From positions 15,813,001-15,877,000 of the forward strand of contig NC_092674.1 in assembly GCF_964355755.1 (NCBI RefSeq): a DNA stretch of 64,000 nt, written 5' to 3'. Shown here one piece after another: positions 1-12,392 of this stretch. The stretch is from Antedon mediterranea (taxonomy: Eukaryota > Echinodermata > Crinoidea > Comatulida > Antedonidae). The translations under genes and the position numbers were made by a program. Numbering within the stretch: the stretch's first letter is position 1; each line of letters opens with the position of its first letter. A model generated the notes under the pieces. It did no database searches and was not told the DNA's origin. It worked only from the letters and a program-made list of their open reading frames with translations.

Positions 1-75
1 TAAATTTCAGTATATCACAGGGTGGTTTAGAATTCATGTTCTGCGCCTGATGTGTATGTATATATATAAATCCAT
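1..75 (+). repeat. SINE tail fragment (same family as 13388-13640)
   Basis: The sequence from the window edge matches the tail of the SINE at 13.5 kb: AATTTCAGTATATCAC, then the GGTGGTTTAGAATT block, then ATGTTCT and a TGTGTATATATA microsatellite. Only the 3' part is present; the head would lie left of the window. Confidence 0.65.
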
Positions 76-77
76 AC

Positions 78-295
78 ATTTGGTACTGATTTTAACCACC
101 TAATTAACCCTGTTTACTAATTAAGTTGAGTTAAATAATTAGTTATTGACGATTAAAACAAATTTAGGTTCAACGATTTGCCCCAAATAGGGATGTTTTC
201 CGATCGTGGTATACACTCTCTAATGGATGTCGATGCCGAAAAATGCCTGGTGGTTAAACAGCTCGAGTACAGCATCATAATGTTGAAGACACAAA
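78..295 (+). repeat. Dispersed repeat, second copy at 54029-54252
   Basis: It shares about 215 bp with 54029-54252 in the same orientation, beginning TTGGTACTGATTTTAACC (TTCGGT in the other copy) and ending CATAATGTTGAAGACA. Differences are scattered substitutions and small indels. No ends typical of a named class are visible, and it has no coding capacity. Confidence 0.75.
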
Positions 296-395
296 GGCAA
301 GTACACTCATAACAGAAATTCGATCCATTAAAAAAAATCTGTGACTGCAGTGGTGAGATATAGGTATTTTTTAAACAGATATTGAGCTAGCGTTT

Positions 396-900
396 TTAAT
401 CGCCGTCCATATCTGTACAATTAACTTTATTAATATTGCAGTTCAACCACCAACACCCACACCACGACCCCTCCCCCTCAATTTCATGAGTAGCGTTGTA
501 AAGCCAGTACTTCTTATTTCTATTGATCAAACAGTTAAAATATATAATTATATGTAACACTGAAAATGCTAATAACACCAGTAAATATATGAGTAGTGTA
601 CAACAAATGTATTATATATAATATATTCCTTAATTGCAAGATGTTGTTGTAAGAAAACAATCCATGTTTGATACATGTTTTATTGTCCTGTGGTACGAAC
701 ATTTGAAATTGTTTTTTACGCTGAAATTATACTATGTATTCGAGAACTATCTAGTCATTTCAAATTAATTACTTAATTTATTTTAAAAGTTGGATTTGGA
801 ATGATGACAGAGTAGAGCTTCGTAAAATTTGACCAATCACAAACAGTCTTCCTAAGGTCTTTGGTTACAATCATATTTTAGAGAGCGCTGTGTAAGACAA
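396..900. other. AT-rich sequence, nothing recognised
   Basis: This is AT-rich DNA downstream (relative to the gene) of exon 6, inside the ABCC5-like intron. Short ORFs here lack any family resemblance and the sequence shows no obvious repeat structure. Confidence 0.5.
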
Positions 901-902
901 TG

Positions 903-1185
903 GGTTTGAGGCTCTCTCACTCCATGGTTCTGGTGGTAGAACAAGTCTTCTCGGATAAGGACTATAAACTGTAGGTCCAGTGTACACATCTAGCTCGTGT
1001 GCACTTTAAAGAGCCTAGTACATCTTTCGAGACAAGTAGAGGGTTACCCCGGTGTACTAGTTCACACACACTGTCACGGACAGATAATGGCGCCGTAGTT
1101 GACTGCCGATGACATGATGTGACCCTTAGGGGAGAAGAATGTTGTTGAAAAGGTGTAACATCTAAGTCCACAGCGCTCTGATCTT
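903..1185 (+). repeat. SINE-like body copy (related to 7735-7990)
   Basis: The block CTCCATGGTTCT, TCTTCTCGGATAAG, ACTATAAACTGTAGGTCC, GTGTACAC and CTTTCGAGAC is shared with the tRNA-headed SINE at 7.66-7.99 kb in the same orientation. The tRNA-like head is missing, so this is a 5'-truncated copy. The minus-strand ORF across it is spurious. Confidence 0.65.
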
Positions 1186-1517
1186 CATAAAATAGCGCTA
1201 TAAAAAATGTCGCATTACATTACATGTAACCATACATATATATGTTTATTTATAAATCACTAAGCATGAATTGTATGGCTTGTGGGGAAAAACCGATACC
1301 TGTCGATCTTTGGTTTCGAGTTTGTGCCTCAACACTTAAAATGACGTGGTCAATATCAAAGTTATCCAGACTTCGCTGAATTTTATATATCAGTCAATAT
1401 CAAAATCTGTGAGGAACAGTTACGATCCTCTGAGCTGTAGTCATGTGATGCAATTTCAACCAATCACATTCACATTATTATTAATACACGCCATGAATTT
1501 ATATATTAATATTAGGG

Positions 1518-1600
1518 CTGATTTTTCTCATTTTCACAAATGTCCTCATCTTTATCATTTCAAGTTAGTTTTAAATTTTCAGAATATCTTTGCCTGTTTA
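1518..1600 (+). repeat. SINE body fragment (13388 family)
   Basis: TTTTTCTCATTTTCACAAAT, then CCTCATCTTTATCATTTCAA and AAATTTTCAGAATATC, matches the body that follows the tRNA-like head at 13.46-13.53 kb. Head and tail are absent. Confidence 0.55.
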
Positions 1601-1639
1601 TATTAATACTGTTATGTTATTCTTGTCTATTTTACTTTA

Positions 1640-2225
1640 TCATCAGGATAACTCCTTGTGATTATATGAAATCATCATCATCATCATCTTTTTTTTCTTT
1701 TTGGTTATCCGCAACTTAGTTGCGGATAACCCTTGTGATTGTAAATATCTTTTTCTTCTTCTTTGTTATTCTTCTTTCTTTCCCAGATTTTTGTCCACAG
1801 CATATCCCCTATTGCTTGTGAACATAACTTTGTATAACTTTGTCAAAAGATTGACCTGTAGCTGTAGATGTGCAAGAAACTTCGTTATATGCCGTTAGAG
1901 TCGCGCAGCGTAAGTTGCGCGCAATTTTATGAATTTCAATGATTGATCATAGATTATAAACCAAAAGTTATTTTGTATTGACACTTGGTGAACATTTATT
2001 TATTCTACACTGTATGTAATATGTATACAGATTATACTGTTTATACTGTATATACTATATGACACAAAATTGACAGAATTCAGCACTAATTACAACATAT
2101 CATATTCTTCAGTTCAGGTCATAATGCTATAATCTTTTTCTGTGTGCAAAATTCCAACGTATGACATGCACGCGGCGTTTGTTGTGCGCATAACTAACTC
2201 GTCAAAGTGACGAGTTCAAATCTAG
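1640..2225 (+). mobile_element. Non-autonomous Helitron-like element, short copy
   Basis: The 3' end has a 9-bp hairpin, AACTCGTCA/TGACGAGTT (2196-2216), followed by CAAATCTAG and then T. This fits the Helitron rule of a short hairpin about 10 nt before CTRR with insertion before T. The left part carries GGATAACTCCTTGTGATT and a second palindrome (GTTATCCGCAACT...GTTGCGGATAAC at 1704-1732), shared with the reverse-oriented copy at 4490-5685. A CTTTGTTATTCTTCTTTCTT stretch is also shared with 17.57 kb. No Rep/helicase coding is present. The left boundary is approximate. Confidence 0.6.
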
Positions 2226-2919
2226 TTTTGAATTAGCTTTTTGCTTATTCTTTTATTTACGTATCTCTATTGAGATCCAGTCACTGCTCAGCTTTTTACA
2301 GTAATTTGCCTTTAGATTTATTATATTGTTTACATAAATATTGACATTAAAATAACTATAAGGATTTCAAGGCCATAACTTGATATGTTAAGGGTAAACC
2401 CAGCTGAAGACTAATAAACAACTCTCCTGAGGCAAATGTAACATTTGATCAGCATCAATATTACTAAACATCAATGTGCTGAGTGGTTAGATGAGCAGCC
2501 ATAAGGGACAGAAGATACATTGCATATTCATCACACTGTCACAGAGTATTCTTAAAAGCTATTAAAGTGATTGTAGAAACAGTAAAATGAGAAGAGGGGT
2601 CACCCCGTAGCCATGAGCAATAGCTGGTAATCATACCCCAGGCCTTGAATCACTGCCCAGCATAAATATCTATTTCGAACTTTAATACTCAAAGTATGTC
2701 TTACTGTACATCTCTACATTAAATACTTTATGGTTATACTTATACTGTAGTCATCAAAGAAAATTTTTTTTTTAATTGGATATTAGCAGTGAAATGGAAT
2801 CCTTTCCTTATAATAAAACATATATCTTTATGGCACTGAAATGGGAGCTTGGTGAATGAACAAAAGCTCTTAAACAATAGAATCAAAAACATAATTTTGT
2901 TTCCCTTTTTTTAAATCAT

Positions 2920-4016
2920 CAGTTCAGGTTGTCCACGAAAATCCAACATGCACGTACGTTAAAATATATGAACGTTGACAATTATTATGCCATTGTACGA
3001 CATGAATTATATGTTTACAATGCTAAATTGTACCTATTTTGTATCATACAGCATTTTACAGTATTTACAGAATACACAGTATGTTATACAAAGTGTAACA
3101 TAGATGAAATTACAAGACCCATCTTTTAATCCAATTTTTAACACGATGACGTCATAACAAATCAGTAATAAAAATTTCGAAGAATTTTGGATTTTGGGCA
3201 TGTAATATCAAGATTCGCTCTCTTTTAATCATGAGAAACATTTACGAAAGAGATTAAAATCTGACTTTTTGAATTCAGCTGACCATATGATGACATCATG
3301 TCATCAAGATAGACAAAATGTGTATATGAATTCATATCTACAAATCAACAGCTTCCATAATGAGTCTTAATCACGTAGGTCACTTTTCATTCCGATGAGC
3401 TATAACACTGATTAAAATATACTATATAGATGAAATTAAGTAAATCACGTTATTCTAATTTTTGTTATATGCTGATGTAATAACAATTAACAATTTTGCA
3501 ACTCATGTGAGAGAAAATTGATTTAGCAAAAACATATTAAAAGCTAGGAAAAAATGGGAAAGGCATTACCACAATGTGCGCTATTAAATGTGATTAACTA
3601 GTACAAAAGCAAACAAAATTCTATTTTTTAAATTGATTAGAAATTGATGTTTCGCAATATAAAATTTTAACTGCGCGTGTACATGTAATTTCTTGTGCAA
3701 AAAGCCATTTTTAATTTTATTCTATACAAAGTTGACCCCTTACATAAATTATGATTTTGTTAAAGATGTATTGTCCCTTTGACTAATTCAAAAAAAATTT
3801 TTTTTTTAATATTTCGAAAAAAGGTGAGTCATTTTGAAGTATCATAATAGTTATTAACTTTCACCAAAAATTGAGATAGGCTGTGCACAAAAATTTAACA
3901 CTGTACTTATAATACAATCAATTTTCGGCATTCACATTTTGTTTAAAATCCTTTTGTTTCACACGTTGTATTGCGCGGATCACCTAATTCATCAAAAGTG
4001 ACGAGTTCACATCTAA
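2920..4016 (+). mobile_element. Helitron-like element, related 3' end and internal modules
   Basis: The sequence ends in an imperfect hairpin (ATTCATCA/TGACGAGTT) followed by CACATCTAA and T, the same layout as the 2225 end with CTAA instead of CTAG. Interior modules (CATATGATGACATCATG, GAATTCATATCTACAA, then TATAGATGAAATTA) recur at 4.73-5.23, 21.4-22.3 and 37.1-37.7 kb. It is non-coding. The left boundary is not defined. Confidence 0.5.
3764..3960 (+). repeat. MITE-like dispersed repeat (TATTGTCCC family)
   Basis: It starts AAAGATGTATTGTCCC and continues through a T-rich stretch, ATAATAGTTATTAA and TTCACCAAAAATTG. The same order occurs at 24720-25080, 27755-27960 and, reversed, 55232-55425; a short piece lies at 4349-4480. 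It is probably nested in the Helitron-like DNA around it. Confidence 0.55.
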
Positions 4017-4179
4017 TAGTAAAATTAAATTTATTAATTACTCAAATGTAAGTACATTATAATAATATACAGTAATAATGTTTTCTTAATCTTACATAAG
4101 ATCATTTTTATCAGTCAAATTAGAATTAATAAATTTTAAATAGAAGTGAAAAACAAAATAATTCAAGCTAAACACATAC

Positions 4180-4327
4180 TTGCAATTTTATTAATGAATG
4201 GCAACTCCCAAGCATACATCTTGATTACTTTTATATTGCTGATAATCTCATCCATTTTGCTTACACGTGCGTCAGTAATAGAAACTGCACTCTCCCGAAG
4301 GCTTGATACTATTTTGAAGATCACCAT
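4180..4327 (-). CDS. ABCC5-like: ABCC5-like exon 6 (second coupling helix, IKMYAWE)
   Basis: The exon is 148 nt (49 codons plus one base), reading MVIFKIVSSLRESAVSITDA, then RVSKMDEIISNIKVIKMYAW and ELPFINKIA. The TD-x-R-V-x-x-M-[DN]-E-[IV]-[IL]-x-x-I-K-x-I-KMYAWE block is one of the best conserved signatures of ABCC transmembrane domains, and it follows FFPLQ from exon 5 with no gap. Acceptor ccttag|ATG and donor GCAA|gtatgt leave phase 1. No continuation (the KAGYxQS region of family members) is visible between here and position 1, so exon 7 lies outside the window. Confidence 0.93.
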
Positions 4328-4348
4328 CTAAGGAAAACAAAAACTATA

Positions 4349-4480
4349 CTTAAAGATGTATTGTCCCCCAGAAAACATGAAAAATGAATATAAATTAAAA
4401 AAAAGAAATTGCATTTTGCAGTTTTAATAAAGTTATCACAAAAAATAACATTTTCACTTATATTATAAAAAGACAAATTC
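4349..4480 (+). repeat. MITE-like dispersed repeat fragment (TATTGTCCC family)
   Basis: AAAGATGTATTGTCCCCCAG followed by the A-rich interior and a CTTATATTATAAAAAG segment matches the family member at 24.7-25.0 kb. It lies just upstream (on the minus strand) of exon 6. Confidence 0.5.
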
Positions 4481-4489
4481 AATGGTAAA

Positions 4490-5685
4490 CTTTGAACTCG
4501 TCACTTTGACGAGTTAGTTATCCGCACAACAACAACGCCACATGCACGTATAGAAAATGTGAACAGAAACAGCTGTTACAGCACTTATTACCTAATAATA
4601 TTACCGTATGTTGGTGCTAAATTCTGTCTATTTTGTGCTTTATACAGTATAATATGTCTGTATATATCTACATACAGTGTAACAATAACATACTGAAAAA
4701 TTTACTGTAAAGATTTTTTTTTAATTTAATTGGCCATATGATGATGTCAGACAACTTGTCAAGCAACAAAGTTACATTCATATACAACTTATTAGCTTTT
4801 AAAATAAGTTGAAAAATTAGTGGGTCAACGGTCTTCCTGTAGCGCTATAATAGATTAAAAATAGATATATTTTTTCAAAAATTTGCATTGAATTTGCGAT
4901 TTTTAAGCACACGGTTTTTAAAGTTTGGTGAATTGATTGAGAAAGAAAATATTCAAATCTAGGGCGAAATGAGATAAGTATAAGCGCAATGCGCTTCATT
5001 AAATTGAATGTTAACTAGTATTAAAGGGAAAAAATTCTTTTATTTACAAATTTGAGTGGCGATTGGTAACGTCAGAACATCCAGTGGGTACAAATTTACA
5101 TGATTGATATCTACAACTCATAAGCTTCCATAATACATTTTTAAAAGTTGGGGTAGCCAGCCATTCTGAAGAGCTATAACTGATTACAAATAGGTATATT
5201 TTTGCACAAATTTGCATTAAATTACCTATTCTTTAGCACACGATTATTAAAGTTTAACGTGCACGTGCGTCGTTATTTTGCAATTAAAGTTCATCAATAT
5301 GAATGAAATCTACTACAGAAGGTATGAAAAGCAAAAATCAATTGCTAAAAACATTTTTCTACGCTTTGCACAAGCGGGTGCAGAAAACGCACACAAATTA
5401 GAACATTTAACAAAATTCATTTTGCATGTTTTGAAATTTCAAATACGCGTACTCGCTTAATCTTGTGCATAGCAATCTTCTGACCAAGTTATACAATTTC
5501 ATGTTGACGAGCATTAAAGATACACTGCGGACAAAATTCGTGGAAAGAAAGAAAAATAAGACAGAAAAAAAAAATCCTGACAATAACAAGGGGTTTATCC
5601 GCCAAGTGAGGATAACCAAAAAAAAAGTTGATGATCTCATACAATCACAAGGAGTTATCCGCCAATGTCCGGATAACTAATTAAA
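4490..5685 (-). mobile_element. Non-autonomous Helitron-like element, longer copy
   Basis: This is the reverse-oriented relative of 1640-2225. On the minus strand it begins near a GTTATCC...GGATAAC inverted repeat and TCCTTGTGATTGTATGAGAT. It ends in the same hairpin AACTCGTCA/TGACGAGTT (4495-4515) with ATAACTAACTCG just before it. Bases after the hairpin read CAAAGTTTACC rather than CTAG, so the 3' end is mutated or truncated. The interior carries the CATATGATGATGTCAG and GGTATATTTTTGCACAAATT modules. Its ORFs on both strands are artefacts. Confidence 0.55.
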
Positions 5686-5689
5686 CCAA

Positions 5690-6995
5690 AAACTCATTGT
5701 TAAAGTAAGTTTTTCATACAGTTATTTTTTTATTCAACAAAAACATTTAAACAAATTATTTTTTCAGGGGGACAATAATCAACTTTAGATTTTGTTATAC
5801 TTTGAAGACACAGAAAATGTTATAGTTGAAATCATAAAATAATGGCTGTAAAAAAACTGCAAAGTTAAAACAAGTTTATGTTTAGTAAAATAATTCTTAT
5901 AATAAACTTCAATCAAGCAGCACAAATTTAAATATGGTTTTGTTCTTGGAATTATAAATTTAATTTAAAATTCTTATGACAGCCAGTTATGTTAATCTAA
6001 ATCTGCCTGAAGCTGTTCAACCCAGGCTAAATCAGTGATCAACTATAATTGATCTTATGTTTTAAATCTAAAATTGCATACACATAGCAACAGCTTTACT
6101 CTGTCATCATATCATTGCCTTATACTACAACTATACAAAGGGAATTGATTTTAAACCTTAAACTAGGTACAGCTTATCAACCCTTTCGCACGAAATGTCA
6201 AAATAATATGAAAATTGCCAGTCTTTCCCCAGACGACAATAAAATTGAATCAATCACCAGAATACACCAATATGGGGAAAGGGGTAGGGGTTGTTCCAGC
6301 TGAACATCACTTGAAATGACTTCCTTCCAGTACAGAAACAATGTATCACAAGGGACCCTTAAAATCCTTATAAGACATATCAACAATGTGAATCAAGCAA
6401 GTACAACCACACAAATGAAAAATGCTGAGCAATACATTGACCTGCATGGGGCTAATTAATATTTACAATACATTTATGAAACTATTAACATTTACAATAA
6501 CAGTATTTCTCAACTGCAATAATAAGCCTGAATGGTATGTGTATGTATCATACTATACACAGATGATAACAAAGCATCTAACTTTTATTCTTTTAGTCCT
6601 ACTGTACAGTATGCTTAGTAAATAGAAATGTTGAGCAATTGTATCAACTGCAGTCACATGCCTTTTTTAAATCATTAAAGTTGAAAATAAATAACGATGA
6701 TGATGATGATGATGATGATGATGATCGAGCCGGACTGCTAATATTTACACATTGTTTTTTTTTGTTCTATTTGTTGCTGGGTTTTAGTCTTATAGGACTT
6801 TTATTTATAATATAGTTTGACTTACACTTGCTTTGTTTACAAACCCTAATGACTTTATTTGATTGGTCAATTTGAACAAAAAAAACTTGGTTAAACGTAA
6901 ACAATTTTTAACGTTTATTTTGAATCTGGTTAATTCAATGCAATTCATCCCAACTCAATGTCGACTGAAAACAGGCTTTTAGCCAAGAACTAAAT
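5690..6995. other. AT-rich intron with a (GAT)n microsatellite
   Basis: This is intron between exons 5 and 6. About ten GAT units run at 6696-6725. TTTTTTCAGGGGGACAATAA at 5760 resembles a reversed end of the TATTGTCCC repeat family. Nothing else is recognised. Confidence 0.5.
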
Positions 6996-7410
6996 TGTCC
7001 TCTTAATAGTGGTTTTTGTGGGAAAAAACAAAAACAATTTACTGTATACCAATATTAACAATGACCTGACTAAAAATGACCTGACTGAACAATGACCTGA
7101 CTGAAAATTGAGAATTGAAAATAAAGCAGCCAAACATTTCACCAATAAAAACTGTATATAATTGTTATGATATCTATTTTTTTTAATTAATTAAAAAAAA
7201 TAATCATTCGGTCGTTTTTGTGATGGAAAAAGAATATTGTCCTCTTAATAAGTGTTGAATCAACCATTTGTCCCAGTCAAAAGTGTCTCCGTCCTCTTAA
7301 TAGGGGTGTTTCCTGAGTATAGGGGTTTGCCGTAGTGTAAAAACATATATTGCCACTCAATTCATGGTAATAAGTGTAATAAGGGTGTCCCCTGAATATG
7401 GGTGTCCTAT
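6995..7410 (+). repeat. Region with diverged copies of a GTCCTCTTAATAGGGGTGT motif
   Basis: GTCCTCTTAATA occurs at about 6998, 7239 and 7293, with related AATAAGGGTGTCCCCTGAAT near 7378. A threefold AATGACCTGACT repeat lies at 7061-7105. Such spaced motifs are typical of the subterminal parts of a DNA transposon, but no clear terminal inverted repeat was found. Confidence 0.45.
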
Positions 7411-7654
7411 TAAAGGAAAACAGATCTAAAGATAATTGATGGAGAAGAAAAAAAACTTTTGTTTGACTTCTATTAAAACATGTATATAGTATTTAGAATA
7501 TTAATACAACAAAACACCTCATAGACAGTTAAGCTTAAGAGCAATTTTCTGATCCTTGCATTTTTAAAACTTTATTATTTTAGGTATCACAATTCTACAA
7601 GAAGTAAATGGTAACAACTGTATATTATGTCTATAGCAATATCACAATCAACGT

Positions 7655-7995
7655 TTGAGTGAGTGAGTGGCCAAGCGGTTAAGACAGTGGAACCGTAATT
7701 ACGTAGCCATAACATCGGCAAGGGTACGAGGCACACTCGCTCCATGGTTCTAGTGGTAGAACAAGTCTTCTCGGATAAGCACTATAAACTGTAGGTCCGG
7801 TGTACACATAGCTCATGTGCACTTTAAAAAACCTAGTATATCTTTCGAGACGAGTAGGGGGTTACCACGGTGTTAAGTCCACACAAAACACAGCCACTGT
7901 CGCACACAGCCACTGTGCAATTGGGACTGGACCGTTTTTAGAGGTGTTTACCACCTGCTGGTCCCGATCCTTCACTAACAGTTGAATAAACAAAA
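7655..7995 (+). mobile_element. tRNA-derived SINE
   Basis: The head GAGTGAGTGGCCAAGCGGTT AAGAC has a Pol III A-box like that of tRNA-Leu/Ser, and GGGTACGAGGC about 60 bp further fits a decayed B-box. The body contains TCTTCTCGGATAAGC, ACTATAAACTGTAGGTCC and GGTGTTTACCACCTGC. The end is an A-rich simple tail (AATAAACAAAAAATAAAATA). A headless relative lies at 903-1185. Confidence 0.72.
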
Positions 7996-9884
7996 AATAA
8001 AATAAATACACGTTATAAAATTAAATTTAAAACTACTAAAGGTTTCTCTATTTTTCATAACTGATTTTTATGCAATAGAAAAAACAATTGCCGTCTCCAC
8101 AAAGGATTCTATGTTTTCTTTAAGTCGGCTATAGTCTCTGAAAAATCTAAAGAACCACTTGCCTTCTTAGCTGATGAGGATTGACATTTTTAAATAATGG
8201 TCTGAGAAAATATAGGCTTAGGTTGTTTTTTTAAAATATAAAGTAAGAGTTGCATATTGGAATTAACTAGAATAATACATTTTTATGTCACAAATGAACT
8301 TTCCTAAAGAAAAGAAGAAGAATATGAATTTGATTGATTGCTATAACAGATAGAAAACATTTACAAGACTGTGACCATTAAAAATGTTACTTCAAAATTT
8401 GAAAATGTAAGAGTTTACTACTTGATAAACAATAAAGGAGTGGCCCAGCATCGGAATATACAAAAAAAATCAGTTTTTGATCCGGAGTAGACAAAACATT
8501 GCCTTTACTGCCGCCCGGAAGAATACAATTATTAACAAAGATATGAACATTGAGTTAAGCACTTTTTATGCACTGGTCCTGATGCGCCACTGGTTATATT
8601 CATGCCAAATATATACGCCATATGATACATCGTGCGAGTCATAGAAGTCTTACTTTCTACAACAATTTAATGATTTTGCTGTTAACAAGCGAGGGAACAA
8701 TCTCCCACTAAAAAAATATGTGGGGGGGGGGGGGGACATGTCATACATCCCAGGATCTGCGCCGGTGTGTGAGGTTATGTTGACTTATGTTTCAAAATCA
8801 ATGGTATGTGTGCCATATAAAAATGTTCTACTCCTGAGCCAAAATTGAAATTGAAATTGAATTGGCCTAGCTTCCTGGCCTGCCTTGTGCGATGAATCAA
8901 GATGGATTCATTGAATAATAATTTATTTAGAGTATAGTAGGTGTGTTAGGCTCGAACTCATGCTAGTCCGATTCCTTATCATGTATTATACAAAATATCT
9001 GCCAAATTTTTCAGTGGCCAATTGTATATAGCGCCCTCTATGTTATAAAAACTCAAAATAATCGCAAAATACACGTCCAATGTTTATTTTTAAACGAATT
9101 GAATTAGGCTTTACTCTACTACATCAACCATAAAATACAAAACAAACAATCATAAGCCTAGGCTAATATGCTCAAATTAATTAAATAATAAATAATGTCG
9201 TAGGCTATTTTTCTTCAAAATAAGCAATTTAATTTCAAAATGTTTTTTCTGAATATTTTTATGGATGCGTGAGAAAAATCGAGAGCGAGACTGGCGCATT
9301 AGGCATTAGAGTTGGCAGGTATAGTAATAAATTATTGTAATTTATTTAAGTTATAAAATACAAAGTATTTATTATTATCTATATATAAATACTGTACAAT
9401 AAATATAAATACATATTTTATAAAGTACAAATTTGTACTTCATATAAATCTGTACTATTGGTTTTTCAACATTTTTGACAATAATATGCGTTTCCTAGGT
9501 AACCAATCTACTTGAATTTAAACATTTGTATAGTGACAAAACCACTACCAAAACAAGGTATTACAAAGTGATGTATACCATAATAACAAAAAATATCTGC
9601 TGCCAGTTTTCAATGTATATTCAGTTAAAACTGTAATTAATACAGAAATTGTAGCAATTATACTTTGCCTTACATTACAATAGAGAAAAATTGTACAGTA
9701 CAGTAAAACAAAGAGCATAATTTAAAATAAAAGTTGCTGATAATTAGGGATAAAAACATCATCTAAATTAATTTTATAATAATAAACAGCAACTTCTCCT
9801 ATGTCAAGATATAAATTCTTGTTATCCAAACATTTATCTCAGAAAAATTAACCACATCAGGAAATATTTATTCTCGGAATCAGG
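7996..9884. other. AT-rich intron with a 14-G run
   Basis: This intron DNA has no recognisable gene. Fourteen G in a row at 8722-8735 is the only unusual tract. Confidence 0.5.
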
Positions 9885-10440
9885 TAAATCCATAATCTAT
9901 GCTGTAGTCGCTGCTAAACTTGACTATGGAAACGCACTCTTGTTTGGACTACCGGATTCACAACTGTATCTCTTCTTCAGCATGCTCAGAACGCTGCTGC
10001 CAGAATCACCACTCGTACTAGACAACATGAACACATCACACCAGTACTTCAAAACTTGCATTAGCTGCCCATTCAATTCTGCATTAAATTCAAACTGCTT
10101 CTCATAACATACAAATCTCTAAATGGACCTCAGTATATTGCTGATCTTCTTGTACATTACACTTCGTCTCGTACATTGCGTTCATTTAATAAACTTCTCC
10201 TTCATGTTCCTTAATGGAAACTTCAGTCGTATGGTCATCATGCATTTCCTGTGCAGCACCCATTTCGTGTGAATACACTACCAATAGACATAAAGATATC
10301 AGAAAACGTCAACACCTTTAAAATACGACTGAAAACCCACTTATACAGAAGCATTTCCTGTTTAACTTCGTCAAGCGCCTTTGAACATTATTTTTATGTA
10401 TACCGGCGCTATATAAGTCTGATTGATTGATTGACACTAG
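9885..10440 (+). mobile_element. L2/CR1-like LINE 3' fragment, decayed
   Basis: Broken frames encode the conserved C-terminal part of a non-LTR reverse transcriptase: KLDYGNALLFGLPDSQL, then in another frame LQHAQNAAARITTRTRQHEH, ITPVLQNLH, PIQFCIKFKLLLITYKSLNG and RLKTHLYRS. It ends with the GGCGCTATATAAGTCTGATT and (TGAT)n tail typical of L2/CR1-type elements. Frameshifts and stops, including a stop where Trp is expected after LQNLH, show it is dead. The catalytic part is missing by 5' truncation. Confidence 0.8.
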
Positions 10441-12150
10441 CAAAGACTACTAATTGAGTTGCTAAAAGGAGTCAATAAATGGTCTCAGCGCTAATTTTTT
10501 CATTTCATTTATTTTGCCATCTTAATCCACACAAAATTTAAAACATCAAGATAAAAATGTTATGGTCTCTAGCTTAGCCGGCTTTAATTCGTGACGTCAA
10601 CTGGGAATTTATTTTGCAAATGTAAGTTTAACTAATTGTTTAAACTCAGCAATAAACCTGTGACTGTAAAAAGAAATGTATCACAAAGAAATGCCTTGTG
10701 GCCAATGATCGGTCAAACTTTTGAGAGATGGCTAATGAATGCATCAGTTATTTATGTAGGACAATCAATTATTTTATTTGTTTGTTGATAACATCATCGA
10801 TATACGCATTCATAATATCAAAGATTTGTAAAACGTGTATACATATTCTCATTTTTAATATCAATGCCAAAATAAGTTAACTTTTTTTATCCAAGTTTGG
10901 GGAGAATAAAAGCAGGTTGACCACTTTTATCAACCTCATGCCCATGATAATTCAGAATAGTATTGTTCACATTCTAATCGAACAAGTCCGAAAACTAACT
11001 TCAACTACTGATAGTCAAAATAATCAAATTTTAAAGGATACACAATTCTTTTCATATCCTGTGTAAAATAAAAATTGTAAACTGGGATTGAACATTTAAA
11101 TTGACATGCCATTGCTTCAAAATATACTTGAAAGAAATCAATTGGTAGCGAGAATCACTTCTTAGGATTCGTTGCTAGTGATATGTTTCAAATGATTAGT
11201 TACGCTATTCAGATTGAGTGACATCAAATTCACTTAGAAATTCAAGATATTTTAGAATGCAAATTAAACATTAAAAAGTAGTTTGTATTACAGAGGCCTT
11301 GAACTTACTGGGGAAGGGTTCAGGTGGGGAAACTTATATAAGTTGATTTGCATATTAGTATGTGATTTATTGACAGCGAATGGCTTTCACTGCTATATTC
11401 TTCTGTAATGGATTTTCATTATTAAACTTACATGATTTACAAACACATAAAAAAAAGTGTGAATTTGAATATATCAACAACACAAAATTATAGAAGGACA
11501 AAGAAACAGTATAAATACATGAAAGGGTAATCTTTGGAACTTTATAGATGGCAAATGACTATCACATATTCCTGGTAAATGGATCAATTAAATAATCCCT
11601 TTTACATTTGGAGATAAACTATGGAATTATAGTTTGCAGGAAATTCATGTAGTTCATATTTTTCTAATTTAATGGCGGTTTAAACGGAAATCCATACAAT
11701 TACAATGGATAAGCCATTGTGAATGTACACAACCAAACAACCTTGAGAAAATAGATTATTATTTAAAGGATTTGAAGAGGTTTTTTTAAACAATTATAAT
11801 TTTTTAATTCAAGGTAGTAAACTTGTTCATAAAAATGTGTAATAACATACCTAGGCTCACTAGGATGACATTTTTGCATAAAGCTATTACTCCAATATTT
11901 TACATTTTTAAAAATGCTTTCTCAAATTTGAAAGAACAATTTATTTAATGCTATTCCACTGACAAGTTTTCTAAAGTCTCAATACCTGCTTCTTAATACT
12001 TTCCTCCAGTTTTTCCTATTATATGCTTGCTTATTTGGATTGCTGTAAAATTTAAGGTTTAGATAGTATTGTGCCTATTGGTCGAAAGGAAAGCAAATTG
12101 CGTTTTAATATGAAATACAAAATGTTTATATACTTATTTAAGAATAAACC
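10441..12150. other. AT-rich intron, nothing recognised
   Basis: No coding, RNA or repeat signal could be supported here. Confidence 0.5.
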
Positions 12151-12153
12151 TTA

Positions 12154-12231
12154 AAGGCCATGGGTTTTATGAAATATAAGGCCATGGGTTTTATGCAATA
12201 TAAAGCCATGGGTTTTATGCAATATAAGCCC
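12154..12231 (+). repeat. 24-bp tandem repeat, about 3 copies
   Basis: The unit GGCCATGGGTTTTATGCAAT ATAA is repeated three times, then a partial copy. As 24 is divisible by 3 it yields a short repetitive ORF, which I do not regard as a gene. Confidence 0.8.
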
Positions 12232-12337
12232 TGTAAATCTATTTCGATGAGTAAATCACAACAAAATCAAATGTTATCAAGTACAATTGTGGATCCTAAT
12301 TACAATGGGCCTGTTTCTGCTGCAACTGCTCAAAATA

Positions 12338-12392
12338 CGGTATAAAAATACGGTATAAAATACGGTATTTTTTATACCGTATTTGTTAGTAC
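12338..12392. repeat. Short direct and inverted repeats of ATACGGTAT
   Basis: AATACGGTATAAAA occurs three times in a row and is followed by the inverted copy TTTTATACCGTATT, giving a stable hairpin around 12345-12386. It could be the end of a MITE. Confidence 0.6.
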
